Shown: piece by piece, positions 18,255-29,629 of the stretch
Numbering within the stretch: position 1 is the first letter of the stretch
Layout: every line of letters begins with the position of its first letter
Assembly (NCBI GenBank): GCA_947396885.1
Contig: OX377202.1
Location: 68,420,643-68,484,642, forward strand
Direction: 5' to 3'
Length of the DNA: 64,000 bases
Source: Heligmosomoides polygyrus polygyrus
Lineage: Eukaryota; Nematoda; Chromadorea; Rhabditida; Heligmosomidae
Program-made: the position numbers and the translations under genes
The notes under the pieces: model-generated
What the model was told of the DNA's origin: nothing
Database searches by the model: none
Seen by the model: only the letters and a program-made list of their open reading frames with translations

Positions 18255-18617
18255 TTAACACGTTGGCGACACAGCGCACCTTCCCGGCAGTGTAGGGCCG
18301 TGTGACAGATGTCGTGTCACGGTCTTGACTTTGCAAAAAAATGGATTGGTCCCACACACCGGACAGTCGAAAATCGTGCGTTCGACAACGTGTTCACATT
18401 CCACTGATAAGCTTTTAAATGTATCTTTATTAAATCTTTCTGTAATTAATGGAGTAATGCCGGCATCGAAACTGTATGTGCTCGTAGAACAGTAACTCGA
18501 AACGGTTTGCAAAAAAAAAACTAAGAAAGGGAACTCCGGGTTTTGCCTGATCGCACATTTTAAGATGCCTTGTCGGTGAGCATCTTGTATGGTAATTCCA
18601 TACCTCTCTTGTTCCAC
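18255..18617 (-). CDS. Unrecognised 120-residue Cys/His-containing ORF inside the hAT element
   Basis: It reads from MEQERYGITIQDAHRQG and ends near CPVCGTNPFFCKVKTVTRH, a possible C2H2-like CxxC...H cluster. BED or related zinc fingers are common at hAT transposase N-termini, so this might be such a remnant, but the spacing is not convincing. Function unknown. Confidence 0.3.
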   Translation of the reverse strand: MEQERYGITIQDAHRQGILKCAIRQNPEFPFLVFFLQTVSSYCSTSTYSFDAGITPLITERFNKDTFKSLSVECEHVVERTIFDCPVCGTNPFFCKVKTVTRHLSHGPTLPGRCAVSPTC

Positions 18618-18916
18618 ACCCTGTAGATAATTTGTTACTGAAGGCTTATTTATTTTTCTGTGCTTGATGATGATGAAGAACTGTTTTTTAATATTGCACA
18701 GTTACACTCCATCCCTTGAACTTCAGCTGTTGACCTCATGAAGTTTAACCGTATAAGGATTTTCTTGATTTTTTCACGTAAAAGAACGGTTTGCAGGTAA
18801 TTGTACTTTTTAACGAAATTTAACGATTTACCGGAAATTTAACGAAAATTTTCCGTTAAAAAATTTAGTTAAAAAAATTTAACGCTCAGAATTTTGTGTG
18901 CACCCCTGGTGCGTAA

Positions 18917-19760
18917 GTCGGAACTGTAAAGGCCAGCTCGGTGTTGTGATAATCTGCTGAGCTTGAGAAGACATTTTTCAAGCGCTCTGTGAGTAATACG
19001 CAAGGACTTTGACGTGGACGCAGCGTCAGCCCACGTTTCGGCGGCGTAGCTGAGCGCTGGGTGAACTGTCGAATCGACCAGGTGGGCGCGTAAATCGGGA
19101 TCCGAGAGTTGGACGGTGGCCTCTTTAAGAGACCCATTGGCCGACCACGCAGCCTTCTTCCTTCTTAATAGTTCTTCCTTCATATCATTGTCCATGTTGA
19201 TGGAACGGCTCAGGTACACGTATGAGGTTGTGTGTTGTTTCGTATGTGTTGTTTCCGTCAAAGGAAAGCCATCAATGTTGATCTGGCCTCTTTCGCACCA
19301 GGCGTTTTTCGCGAACTGTGTCTTCTTCCGGTTTATTCGCAGTCCGATTTTCATCCCTGCTTTGTTGAGCTCTTTCAGCATCGTCTCCGCGTCAGCAGTA
19401 GTCGTTGAGAAGATGACGATGTTGTCGGCAAAACGAAGATTCGATTCCAGTCGAGCGACTTCATCACCCACTGCAAGGCGGCAGTGAACAACTTTAGCGT
19501 GGTGTAGCCTTTTCGAACGCCCTTTTCGATAGAGATGTTGATGGGGCGTTGAAACAGTTGTATTGTCATTGAGCCGTGGCGGTAGTAGTCGGCCAGCGTT
19601 CTTACATAGGATGGGTCCACTCCCTGGTCGATAAGCGCTGACGGAAAGCGCTTGCCTTCGTTTCCACGCTGTCAAAGGCCTTCTCGTAGTTGACAAAGGT
19701 TAGGACAAGGGGGGGGTGGTACTCCCTAAATAGTTTTGGAGCGAAACAAATTGGTATAGA
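18917..19760 (-). pseudogene. RTE-clade LINE reverse transcriptase (right of the hAT insertion)
   Basis: On the minus strand, fragments in several frames read a reverse transcriptase: FVNYEKAFDSVETKA near 19690, VDPSYVRTLADYYRHG near 19600, LRFADNIVIFSTT near 19430 (the YADD-type box altered to FADN), MKIGLRINRKKTQF, and DPDLRAHLVDSTVHPALSYA near 19060. It is 5'-truncated at about 19760 with frameshifts near 19500 and 19620. With 17305-17672 it forms one copy. Confidence 0.8.
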
Positions 19761-20216
19761 ACCGCTTTGTTATTGATTTCATTTCGAAGCGCAATATGAC
19801 GACTATGTCGTCTTCATTTCATAGAGACGTGAATGGAATACTGTGATCGGTGACGTCCCGATAACACTTCTTCAGACTCGTCTTAGTATTTCATCATATT
19901 TCAGTATTTAGTATTTCACAGCATTCCATGTAGGACACTTCAGAAGCTCGGACCTACCGTTGGAAAGGTGTCCCGCTCAACCATTCTCACAAGTAGCGCA
20001 TAGTTGCTTCGTCGAATAAGAGAGCAGCGCTATCTAGAAGACAGGTCTACAGCCTCGACAGTTGGCGATGTGTCTAGGTAACCTTTAAGCTGTTGTGATA
20101 GAACCCACTCTTGATAGCACCTTTATTTATCCGTATCTGAAAATTGAGATTTCATCACGAATAAGTAATAATAATTATTATTACAATATAATAATTAATA
20201 ATAATCAATAATAATA
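19761..20216. other. Unannotated, partly AT-rich sequence
   Basis: No supported gene. The last 80 bases are an AATAAT-type simple repeat, the likely target of the foldback element that follows. Confidence 0.5.
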
Positions 20217-21238
20217 TTAGGTTGTCCCATAAGTCCCCGCCGGTTTTTTCAACGATTCACTGCAGATTTCGCCGGCGGTCTCTTGCATAGCTCTGCATAG
20301 CCTTCGAAAGAGAATGATTTCCTCTATCAGAAAATGTATTGCATTTCTTTTTTCATCATGAATTTTGTCAATTTTTAGGTTGTTGAATGTGGAAAGTGAA
20401 AAAGTGAAAAAGAAGCCATTTGCGCACTTGTTCTCTCCGCTTAGGTTTGTAATTTTTATAGCGTTTGGAAGACAATGTTCTGTACTACAAGAATATGTGT
20501 CAGTGCTATTTGCTCATTTGTCCTTTATTGATTTTTAGGTCACCAAATTGGGAATTCCGACTTTTCCGCCCGAATTTTTACCAAAACTACGGTTCTTTTT
20601 CGCATGGTGTTATATGTCGTTTGGAAGAGGATGTCTTGCTCAGTAAGAATTTGTGTCGCGTTTATTGGCTCCCGCTGATTTCTGTCGAACATCAACAACT
20701 GAAGAAGGAGAAGGAGTTGTTGGTGAAGACGATTTTTCTCTTTTTGGCATTTTGTTGACATTCAATAGAAATCAATGAACGCTACACAAATTCTTATAGA
20801 GCAAGACATTTTCTTTCGAGTGACATATAACACCAACCCAAAAAATCCAACTATAGAGCAGGAGCTGTCGGCAAAAACAACCATCCTCCTTCGGACGTCC
20901 CAATTTGATGGCCTAAAAATCAATAAAGGACAAATGAGCAAATAGCACTAACACATATTCTGTAGTACAGAACATTGTCGTCCAAATGCTACAAAAACTG
21001 CGCAAAAAATTACAAACCTAAGCGGAGAGAACAAGTGCGCAAATGGCTAGTTTTTCACTTTTTCACTTTTCACGACCTAAAAATTGACAAAACTCGTGAT
21101 GAAAAAAGAAATGCAATACATGCTTTGATAGAGCAATTCATTCTCTTTCGAATGCTATGCAGAGCTATGCAAGAGACCGCCGGCGAAATCTGCAGTGAAT
21201 CGTTGAAAAAAACGGCGGGGACTTATGGGACAACCTAA
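20217..21238. mobile_element. Palindromic mariner-ended foldback element, 1022 bp
   Basis: It begins TTAGGTTGTCCCATAAGT and ends with its reverse complement, flanked by TA on both sides, as expected for Tc1/mariner insertions. The two halves (20217 to about 20730 and about 20757 to 21238) are diverged inverted copies of each other, so the whole is a near-complete palindrome. Each arm holds about three diverged tandem units of roughly 165-180 bp that start with a TTTGGAAGA-like string and end TTGTC...ATTTTTAGG. There is no transposase frame. It would be mobilised in trans by a mariner transposase. Confidence 0.85.
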
Positions 21239-21364
21239 TACAAATTCAAATCAGTTTCTTTAAGCCTCAATTGGCTGGTATCAAGGTTGTAACAGCTTAC
21301 AATCAATAATAATCAATAATAAATAATACTGTGAATTTAGTTATTTTATACATGTAAATAGTTG

Positions 21365-22475
21365 ATAAATTGTCGATGCAAGCCAGGAAGATCAATTACG
21401 ACGTCAACGGACTAAGACGAGAAGATACCACCCCCTACACGCCGCCTACGACTCCGGAGTTCCTCGGAATATGCGGAGGAGTGGGGGCGTTGGTGTCCTC
21501 GTCAATACGCACTTGGCCCTGAACATCGAATCGACCGAGTCTCTGACAAGCCGAATCGGACGTTTGCGACTGAAGCAATATGGCTCCATGCCAGGTTCAA
21601 CTGTGATTGTCGCGTGGGCCCCAACATCCGACAGCCAGAGAGTCGCGAAAGAAGCTCTAAAAAGCGAGCGACGATCTTCCTATATGACTCCGCCTCCCCG
21701 CTCAACATACGTTCAGACCCTTCTCTTGTCAGTTCACTAAAGTACTTCGAGAGTTGTGCTATGGATTCAAGATTTCACCATTCTACAAATACCTCATCGT
21801 CAACGTGCAGAGAGAGGTTCGGCAAGCGGGAAATCCCCAAGCTCTTCAGCGTCACCCTCGAAAACGTAATGCTTGAACTAGAATGGCAGGGCATGGGGGT
21901 GAAGATTGGCGGCTGGCAATCGCACAATCTTCTCTTCGCCGACGACATCGTGTTCATAGCACCGAGCGTCAGCCAGGCGGAGCAAATGCTGCCAAGTAAA
22001 GATGGCCAACGAATTAGCGTCCAGAGCTGTGCGAAACAGGGTGAACACGTAGCGTGGAATCGAGAGCACGATGCTCGGAGTGACACGATTCACTCAGCTG
22101 AGAGAAGGCCTCCAGAGTTCTAAGCTTCGTCGACGTTCAAACATCAGAGATGCTGTCGTGTTGACGGAGTCGTCGTAAATTAGGCGGGCCCGGCCACGTA
22201 GTGCGCATCGCAGACACCCGCTGGACGGGAATCGTCGCCGACTGGATTCCGCAGGATGTCAAAAGAACACCACGATGCGCACCAACGAATTAGTCACACT
22301 TCTTCGTGAAAGCCGTGAACGAACGATATGACGCTCTTCGTGTCTCTTGAGCGAGGAAGATCCATTGGAGCACCCTCACGAGCGACAGGGACTAAAGGAG
22401 ATAGATGCTGGTGCTCGCTCTAGCAACTCGATGATCAACGGGACGACAGGTGATACATGTGAAATTGTTGATAAA
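21365..22475 (+). pseudogene. RTE-clade LINE, degraded and internally deleted copy
   Basis: The left part reads the endonuclease domain (GGVGVLVNTHLALNIES, TSRIGRLRLK, VAWAPTSD at 21480-21640). After a large internal deletion comes the reverse transcriptase (LFSVTLENVMLELEW, HNLLFADDIVFIAPS at 21840-21980, with an intact FADD box). Several frameshifted blocks follow up to about 22475 and match the C-terminal region. It is on the + strand, the same broad type as the copy at 17305-19760 but opposite in orientation. Confidence 0.75.
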
Positions 22476-23870
22476 TGCATATAATAATTTGTGCTAACTA
22501 CGTCAAAAGTTCTTCATTATTATAGAAATCTCAGAAGTCGCGCATAGTATATAAGTGGGGAAAGAGCAACAAGAAAAGGTGGCTTTCATGGCGCATCGAC
22601 CAGACAACTCCAGGTCAGCATTGCTTTTGGTTGCAGATATTTAACGACTCGTAAAGTCTTTGCACAACAGCAGTACGCTCGCTTCATCCTAATTTTTCTC
22701 TATTTCACCCGCCTTGCAAGTGTGGGTAGAAAGGACATCACACCCTTCGCTTTCGTCAGTCGATCATTCGACATTTCGCGCTCATTGCCCTTTTCGGAGA
22801 GGTCACAGCTTGCCATCGTGCAATCCCTAGAAGGTTACTTACACGCTACTGCACGAAATTGAAAATGGTATTGACGCGCTTCAAAGAATAGGGACTGCCA
22901 CAGCTCAGCACGAGATCGGTAATGGGTGTCATAGACCCAGGTCAGCCTTCAACGCTCAGAAGAATTTATAGGAGCAACGAAAGAGGGTCCATCAAAAATA
23001 AAACAGGTCCTATGCTATGATCAAGCTATGGAAATGGGCAATAGGACTGAATCCTCAAAAGAGAAGGAAGACTTCGGGCAGTACATCCTTCAACCAAAAA
23101 ATCTCTCAATAGTGCTCTCGACTATACTCTCTCCTTCAAGCTCGAGTGCGGGTTTTCAAGTCCACAAGCGTTTTACTCCCTTTACATTTAGTCCAGCGAG
23201 TGACAATTGATTCCATGTAAGATGCAAAAAGAATTGATATTCCCACTCTCCTGATTCCCACTTCTCTGGAAATATATGGGATTGGGATGACTTTTGGGAA
23301 CTACTCAGGAAAAACGTTCATTTCCAAAGCTTATCAGAGCTGTTTCAACTATGTGCCTTTAAAATGCGTTTAAAGATGATGCGTAAAAGAGTCCGTAAAA
23401 AAGTCACGGTGGGCAATTATAGCAAAGCCATCGAGTTCCTTAAAAACAAGTGTGGGATCTTAGAAAAACTTGTTTTCACTCTCATCGACAATTTGAACTT
23501 ACTGCTATTTAAAGGTTGGTGCGGCTGGCTATTTGTACCTACTACACCACCATCCCGAGGCGCCACTTTTAGGTAATATATCTGGCTAATGGCTTATATT
23601 ATCATTTAATGCTTTTTGGATGGTGCTAAACAGCTGGTTTCAGCTACCACCTCTGCTTCTTGCTCTCTACTTTTGACTGTCCGAAGAAAAGTTGCAGTTC
23701 AGCTGACGTGGAAAAAGCTTGTTATGTCTCTTCCTACATGTTCTCTACTTTGCGATTACAATTTTGTGTGCAGCGACCGTTACACAAAACCATTGCATGA
23801 AACAACCCCAATTTTTTTGGTTTGACTAAAATCAACTTCTACCACTTTCTCAGTTGTTCTTTATTTCTTG
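22476..23870. other. Stretch without recognisable genes
   Basis: Short frames only (60-70 residues), with no domain. Nothing here is supported as coding. Confidence 0.5.
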
Positions 23871-24260
23871 TTTAGGAACAGTCGTAAAAGCCATTGCCGG
23901 CCGAGATACTAATAAGCAGTTCGGTAAGTTTGTTAACTCTTTACCTACCAAGCTTTGGTATTATTTCATTCACTATACCTTGTATTCTATCTCCCTCCCC
24001 TCCTCCCTAATGCAGGCAGATGCTCGAAAATCGGAATGGTTGCCATGAGTTCATGTTCATATGGACCCTTTTCTGATCTGCAAGCCAATGTGTCGTTTTC
24101 TTCTTTCTCTGCTTAAACACATCATAGTATATTGCTTACAAGTGTTCATTCCTCCTCAGTGCAAAATCAGGATGGTTTCCAAGTGCTCTTGCTTACATGG
24201 GCCCTTTTCCAATCAGCAAACACGTGTAGCATCACCGTGTTCCATTGGGACGCAGCAGTG
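23871..24260 (+). other. Exon-like segments with an internal duplication
   Basis: Three short stretches follow good acceptors: TTGTTTAG at about 23875, TAATGCAG at about 24016 and CTCCTCAG at about 24160. The second and third (about 24030-24100 and 24165-24235) encode similar peptides (KIGMVAMSSCSYGPFSD and KIRMVSKCSCLHGPFSN). This looks like a duplicated exon of an unknown gene or element. I cannot assign a product. Confidence 0.35.
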
Positions 24261-25440
24261 ACGTCCTCCTGTAAAGCACAGGCAGGCAAAGTTCTTCTGA
24301 TAATAGCCTGATTTACCCGAAGCCACCTTAAGTAGCTGTTAGGTAATGAGGTTACCCATTAGGATTCGATGTAGATGGTTCCAGAGAAATGCATAACCTT
24401 AGCTTAATTGTATGTGCCCCTCGAAACAACTTCATGAGTAAAGGGGTCACATGCGCTATTTCAGGAGGGGTGTGATCAAAATGACTACTCCCAATGAGAC
24501 ATACTCTTATCAGTTCACATATACGAAAAGTTATCCTCTAGACGATATACATTTTAGTACTGTACTTTGGGACTTCGTCCTGGAATAGAACGAGAACTTC
24601 GGCTGTGCTTGAAGCGCTGTAACCTATTTTTTAATATAAAATGCATGGTTTGATGGTTGGTATTTTTAAAGCCACTCGTTTCTACAATGAAGACAAATAC
24701 GTTTTTCACACTTTTCTACTTTTTTCTACGTTCTATATGCAGTGTTACAATCGACTCAAATTATTTTGCTGCAAACGAAATCGATGCAACAGCCCTCCTT
24801 GAGGGCGATATTCTTCATTTTCCAACTGACCATATCGTATCGTGAAGTTGGCGGGCGGGAGTTTAGCGCGGTGCCGTTGCACCTCTCGGAAGAACAGCTA
24901 ATTTAGGTCTACCAGATTGATGTTGCAGCCCTGCTTGCCCTTCGATCGGGTGAGATAATGAGAAATCAACACACATTTTAGCCCCACTAATTCAAGATAT
25001 GCTTGTGTACATAATGCAGAAGGGGATGTGGTCCCTCATAAGGTGTTTGAGATGGATGGTGGTACGCATCAGCCCCTGTACATAGTGACGTAGTACACTC
25101 AATAATCTTTTGGGTAACACGTTTCAGCCTCACTAGTAGAGACACCGCAATTCTTTGAAGATGATCATCTCGGTCAAAACTCACTGCCTTCAACACATTT
25201 ATAGTGCATTCCGTTACTTGATGCTACATCAAAAATTCCATAACTAGACATTGTAGGTACTGGTAAAAGTGTTGCTGCAGGTGGCGATGAGGAGCTTCAT
25301 GAGGATGAAGGTGGTGCATTCTTGTAGAATTTAAATTCTTCTTGGAGTTGTTTTTATAACCACCACATCTTACTGCAATTGATATTCCCGGCACGACAGG
25401 AGTGCAGGCGGAGGGCGCAGGTAGCGGAAGAGTTAGGAAA
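24261..25440. other. Stretch without recognisable genes
   Basis: A 62-residue frame at 24657-24845 (ending LLEGDILHFPTDHIVS) faintly resembles the N-terminal exon of the MULE gene at 45060-45215 (LVEGTTLNFSTGTYRVG). It may be a relic of a second MULE copy. Nothing else is supported. Confidence 0.3.
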
Positions 25441-25442
25441 AA

Positions 25443-25501
25443 AACGGACATCGCTAAGCAGAGCAAAAGGAAACCTTTTGCTCTGCTTAGCGATGTCCGT
25501 T
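25443..25501. repeat. Perfect 28-bp inverted repeat with a 3-base loop
   Basis: ACGGACATCGCTAAGCAG... at 25444 is followed after AAA (25471-25473) by its exact reverse complement ending at 25500. One more A/T pair extends each arm. See findings. Confidence 0.95.
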
Positions 25502-25739
25502 CCTCCACGCGGTGGCACTGGAAATTGCTCGCTTCTGGTGACAGACCGGCCTACGGACAATCAATTGCCACATCGTCCGGGTGTATGTCAGTTCATGTTT
25601 TTCGAGATTGTGCTACGGCATCCGCGGCAGCCGACGCGCATTCGCAAAGCCTGGCGAGTGTGAGAAGTATTCGAGGGTCCCTGATGCTAGGACGACATCG
25701 GGGGGCAACTGAGCTAGTCCGAAAGTCCTGTAACGTAAG

Positions 25740-28435
25740 CAGGACCCGGCTACGCTGAATATGGATACGTTGACGGGCCGCTCGTGCGAGTTAGGTGAAA
25801 CACTAGAGCGTAGAAGAAGTAATTTCTGTACAGTGCCGGAGACAAGGTGGTCCTGCTGCAAATCAAAGGACATAGGAAGAGGCTTCAAGACCGTTCTATG
25901 TGGAAGTCTCAGGATCACCAGTGGTGTCGGAATAATCGTCTCCGGACGATTTCGTGACTGATCCGTGATTCAATTGTAAGTGTGGAACACTTTAGCGATC
26001 GATCGATGAAGATCGATGTCGCCGCCGAGGAGCGAATCTATCACTTCCTCTCGGCGTATGCAGACTGGTTGCTCCGAAAGGGACAAGGATGAGTTTTGGA
26101 GCCTGCTTGGTGAGAAGACAGCAAAGGTACCGTCAAAAGACATGATTATCGCCGGTAGCCTTAATGGTCACGTATTCGCTACGAAAGACGGGTACAGTTG
26201 TCATGGTGAATTCGGCTTTGCGACGCGTAACACAGATGGTGAGCGAATCCTTGAGTATGCGGATTCGCATAACCTCACCTTAATGAACCGTGTTTCGTAA
26301 ACGCGACTCCCACCTCATCTTGTTTTATAGTGGGAACACCAAGATGCAGACATACTTCGTCCTTATGAAAGATCGCGATCGAAGTCTCGTCACAGACGAA
26401 ACAGATCAGCGGGCGATGCTCCACAGCATCGTCCGCTGATCTGCGCTTTAAAAATCGCCTCTCCGAGGCAGAAGCAGGTCAAGCGACGTGGTGCTACAAG
26501 AGTCAAATGGTGGCGAATGAAAGAGAAGGAAGCAGCTGTTGCTTCTCGCATGCGGTTACCGACAGTCACGACTGTCGGTGAAATTTGAAACTGCGAGGTT
26601 AGAGCTTGGCATTGCGAAGCCTGGTCGTCGAAAGGTCGCCAAGCAGGGATGGCTGTGGACAGATGACGTAGAAGTAAAAGTTCGAGAGAAGAAGTCGCTC
26701 TATCACGTGTTTTTCGGCGAAAAGGCCGCCGCGATAACTGACGAAAAGACCACGAAATAAAAAAGTTGCTTAGAAGGGTGTGGCCGTCGCAGAAGCCACA
26801 TTATAATGATGTCTTCGAAGAGCTTGAGTCGATGGCAGTGAGCGGTAGTTGTACCGACTTGGAAAGAATCGCCATCGCCAATCCGAGGATATAGAGAAGT
26901 TATTTGGCATCAATGATGAGAACGGTCATCTTCTTATGGACCGCAGGGAAGCGTTGAAGCGATATTACGATTATTTCGGAAGAATTTCGATTGAAGAGTT
27001 CCCTCATCCGGCCGTCCGTTCTCCGCTCCTATCCAAGACCCCGTCCGCAAGATCACTGTGGAGGAAACTGATGCGGCTCCGAGGAACATGAGACAGGGCA
27101 AGACGACTGGCCTAGACGCCTTGACGGCTGATCTATCGAAGTCGATGTTCTGGTACTCTGTTGAGTGGTTGGCCACGTTTTTCAACCAGGTTGTGGAAGA
27201 AGGTGCCTGATGGTTGGCAGAATAGGGAGAGCGATCCCGATTTGAAAGAAGAAGGGCAGCCCTGCAGACTACTCAAATTACCGTACAATCCGCTTGCTTT
27301 CGCACAGCATGAAGTTATTCGAGCAAATCCTTGATTGACGAATTCGCGAAATTGTCAATCTTTCCGATAATCAGTGTGGCTTCGTGGCTGGTTGCGGCAC
27401 CGTTGATGCACATGCAGCACGGCGTTGCTGAAGAATTTATAGAGTGGGTGCGAATGCTATACTCTCTTCCAAAGTGTCGTGTGCAAGCTGCAGCAGGAAC
27501 CTCGTTGGAGTTTCCCATCTCTGTTGGCGTGCAACATGGATCTGCGCTTTCCCCACTGGTCTTTGTTGTCGTCATGGCTGCCATTTCGCGAGGTCTTCAG
27601 AAGCCATTTCTTTGAACGTTGCTATATGCTGTTGACGTAATGCCGGCTTGCGAGGATAAAGGTGAACTCGAGCGGCAGGTGCAAGCTTGGTGCGACCGAT
27701 TGGAAATATTTGGACTCATACTGAAAATCAAGAAGCCCGAGTATCAAACGACTAACTTAAACGAGTCCGGCCCCATTGAGATTAACGATGCTGAGCTTAC
27801 ACGCACTTCGGTGTTTAGATACTTGAGATCAGCAATAGCGTCTGATGGCAGTCTGATGGTTGATGTGAACTCACACTTGAGTTGACATCGGTCCAAGTGG
27901 TGTTCGCTTACAGTGCTCTGCGATAGGAAGATCCCAGAGTGCTTAAAGTCGGAGGTCTACAATCTGCAGAACCGTCGTCAGGCCGGTAGCTATGTACGGT
28001 GCTGAGTGCTGGCCTGCAACGAAGGAAACGGAAAGTCGCCTCATTGTAATGGAAACCAAGATGCTGCCTGGACGGCAGGAGCCATGCGCCTGGACCGCAT
28101 CCGAAGCGAAGCTATTCGGCAGAAGTTTGGTGTCCGATAGTGGACAAAATGCGCGAAGCTCGCCTGTGATGGTACGGCGTCTTGCGTGGAAAGGAAGACA
28201 GCGTCCGTAAGATAGGCCTTAACTTTGAAGTGTCTGGAAAACGGCCTAGAAGGCGCCCGAAGCAGCGCTGGGCTGCCTATTTCTTTTCTTGCCAAAATTG
28301 CTCAAGGTGCCTAAGGGTTTAATACAGCTGGTGGTCACCCTGATCTAGCACAGGATCGGTAAAGATGGCGACAAGGCACCAGAAGAGCGGTCCCTGACAT
28401 GAAGAGGAACAAACGCTAAAGAAGAAGAAGAATAC
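25740..28435 (+). pseudogene. RTE-clade LINE, second family, copy A
   Basis: It starts near 25760 (MDTLTGRSCELGETLERRR). The endonuclease domain follows (VPETRWSCCKSKDIGRGFK, SGVGIIVSGRFRD, then MIIAGSLNGHVFATKDGYS in another frame), then a linker (KFETARLELGIAKPGRR). Reverse-transcriptase pieces follow: GKTTGLDALTAD near 27100, VWLVAAPL in place of the usual CGFVAGCGT near 27380, VRMLYSLPKCRVQAAAGTS at 27450, GVQHGSALSPLVFVV at 27530, DRLEIFGLILKIKKPEYQT at 27700. The YADD box is lost at a frameshift near 27620. It ends at a GAAGAAGAAG tail near 28430, as copy B does. Many stops and frameshifts, so inactive. Confidence 0.85.
26402..26443. repeat. 19-bp quasi-palindrome inside RTE copy A
   Basis: The arms CAGATCAGCGGGCGATGCT and AGCATCGTCCGCTGATCTG pair with one mismatch across a 4-base loop. 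The right arm encodes the normal QHRPLI text of the LINE and the left arm replaces the sequence seen in copy B, so the left arm was probably templated from the right. Confidence 0.85.
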
Positions 28436-28864
28436 GACGAATTACATTTTGCTCTCCTTCTCACATAGACATGTGTATCGCAGACGATGGTCGTTATCTC
28501 TGGATTGAGAGCCGAGTAAATACAGGCGTTATCCCGTACTCATCTATAAAGGCCAGCAGAGGCTGGATTCATCAACAATTAACCCGTGGGTATGCGGGTG
28601 ATAAGGGGTAGAGATAAGATTGGAGTCAGGAAGAGATAACGCAAGAGTCAGAGACGCAGGCTTCATTGTGGGTATCTCTACCCCTTATACCCGCGGGTTA
28701 GTCGTTGATGAAGATGCGCTGCACCTCTGCACTTCATAAAACTAACAGGTGTACCAAAACAAGCAAACACACGCACACGTATAAAAGTCAGTTTCCTCCT
28801 AACTTTACAGATGCTTTTTTCGCACTAATGATGTGATCTTTTCAGGTTTTAATAGATATAGTCA
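28436..28864. repeat. Intergenic stretch containing an imperfect hairpin (28569-28711)
   Basis: 28569-28614 (TCATCAACAATTAACCCGTG...) and 28675-28711 are inverted copies with small differences, enclosing about 60 bases. It is probably a small MITE-type element. No coding sequence is seen. Confidence 0.55.
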
Positions 28865-29576
28865 GGTGTGAGGTACCTTAGTCAACAAACGGTTTACAAT
28901 GCCGTTAAGCAACCAAGAAATTCTATCGGTTGGCCCACCATCACAACTAATTATAGGTCGTATTTCGTAAGTGTTCGGGGTCCTTGATAGCATACCGCCT
29001 TGAATAAGCTTATGAGTCTTAATCTTACAATATATAATCCGTGGGTCACGTTGTCAGTCACGGGGAGAGGGGACTGAAGCCAAGAGATGCCTACTACAGT
29101 GCGGAGTATGCCAGACGGTTTCGTTTTCACCATGACGACGGTTCATTCAAGCGTTAGGTTGAAATAAAGTCCACCAACAACCTCGTATTTGGCACAGTAT
29201 TAACATACAGCTAAAATTACCATGCCGAGGTTCCAAGAGGAGAGAAGTTGGAGGTTAATTAGAGAACGGCTTACAGGATTTCTTAGGAAGGTGAACCTGG
29301 AAGAGTTAACGGATGCGTCCACTCAAGTGTAGATTCACACACAGCATTTTTCAAGTTTCGTTGTGATTTATCGGGGACGAAAGTAGTACCTAAACCGCTA
29401 GAGTCTACCACTGTTTTATGAGCAAAGTACGCTAAACTGCTAAAGCCTACCACTGTTTTATGTGAATTATAAAAACTTTGTTAATAAACAAGTTAAGCGT
29501 TCTTGCGTGTAGACCATGACTGTAGAAGTGCACCAGGATTTGTTGAAGCGTGAGCAATTTTGGCAAGAAAAGAAAT
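28865..29576 (+). repeat. Penelope-like element terminal repeat, arm 1
   Basis: It matches 30750-31396 in reverse orientation over about 650 bp with moderate divergence. Near 29125-29200 it contains the sequence GCGTTAGGTTGAAATAAAG followed by CGTATTTGGCACAGTATT, which recurs at the end of the Penelope-like body at 32980-33040. A short frame after it (MPRFQEERSWRLIRERLTG, 29221-29331) looks like the start of an element ORF. Flanking pseudo-LTRs, direct or inverted, are typical of Penelope-like elements. Confidence 0.7.
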
Positions 29577-29629
29577 AGGAGAGACCCAGGTCTCCTAAAT
29601 TAGGAAGAGTAACCATAATGGACGGTGTT
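29577..29629. other. Short gap before a SINE copy
   Basis: No feature seen. Confidence 0.3.

Larger units (their letters stand above)
17673..18908. mobile_element. hAT-type DNA element, 1236 bp, inserted in the RTE copy
   Basis: The ends are inverted (CAGGGGTGCACA at the left, TGTGCACCCCTG at the right) and flanked by a perfect 8-bp duplication GTGCGTAA (17665-17672 and 18909-18916). Eight-base duplications and CAGGGGTG-type ends are hallmarks of hAT elements. Subterminal TTAACGG-type repeats occur at both ends. No hAT transposase core is visible inside, so the copy is non-autonomous. It does hold two open frames, listed separately. Confidence 0.88.

Noticed and set aside
23339..23347. CTGTTTCAA, the core of the C. 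elegans type-I piRNA promoter (Ruby) motif
   Set aside because: A single hit of this length is expected by chance in 64 kb on two strands; no cluster of hits.
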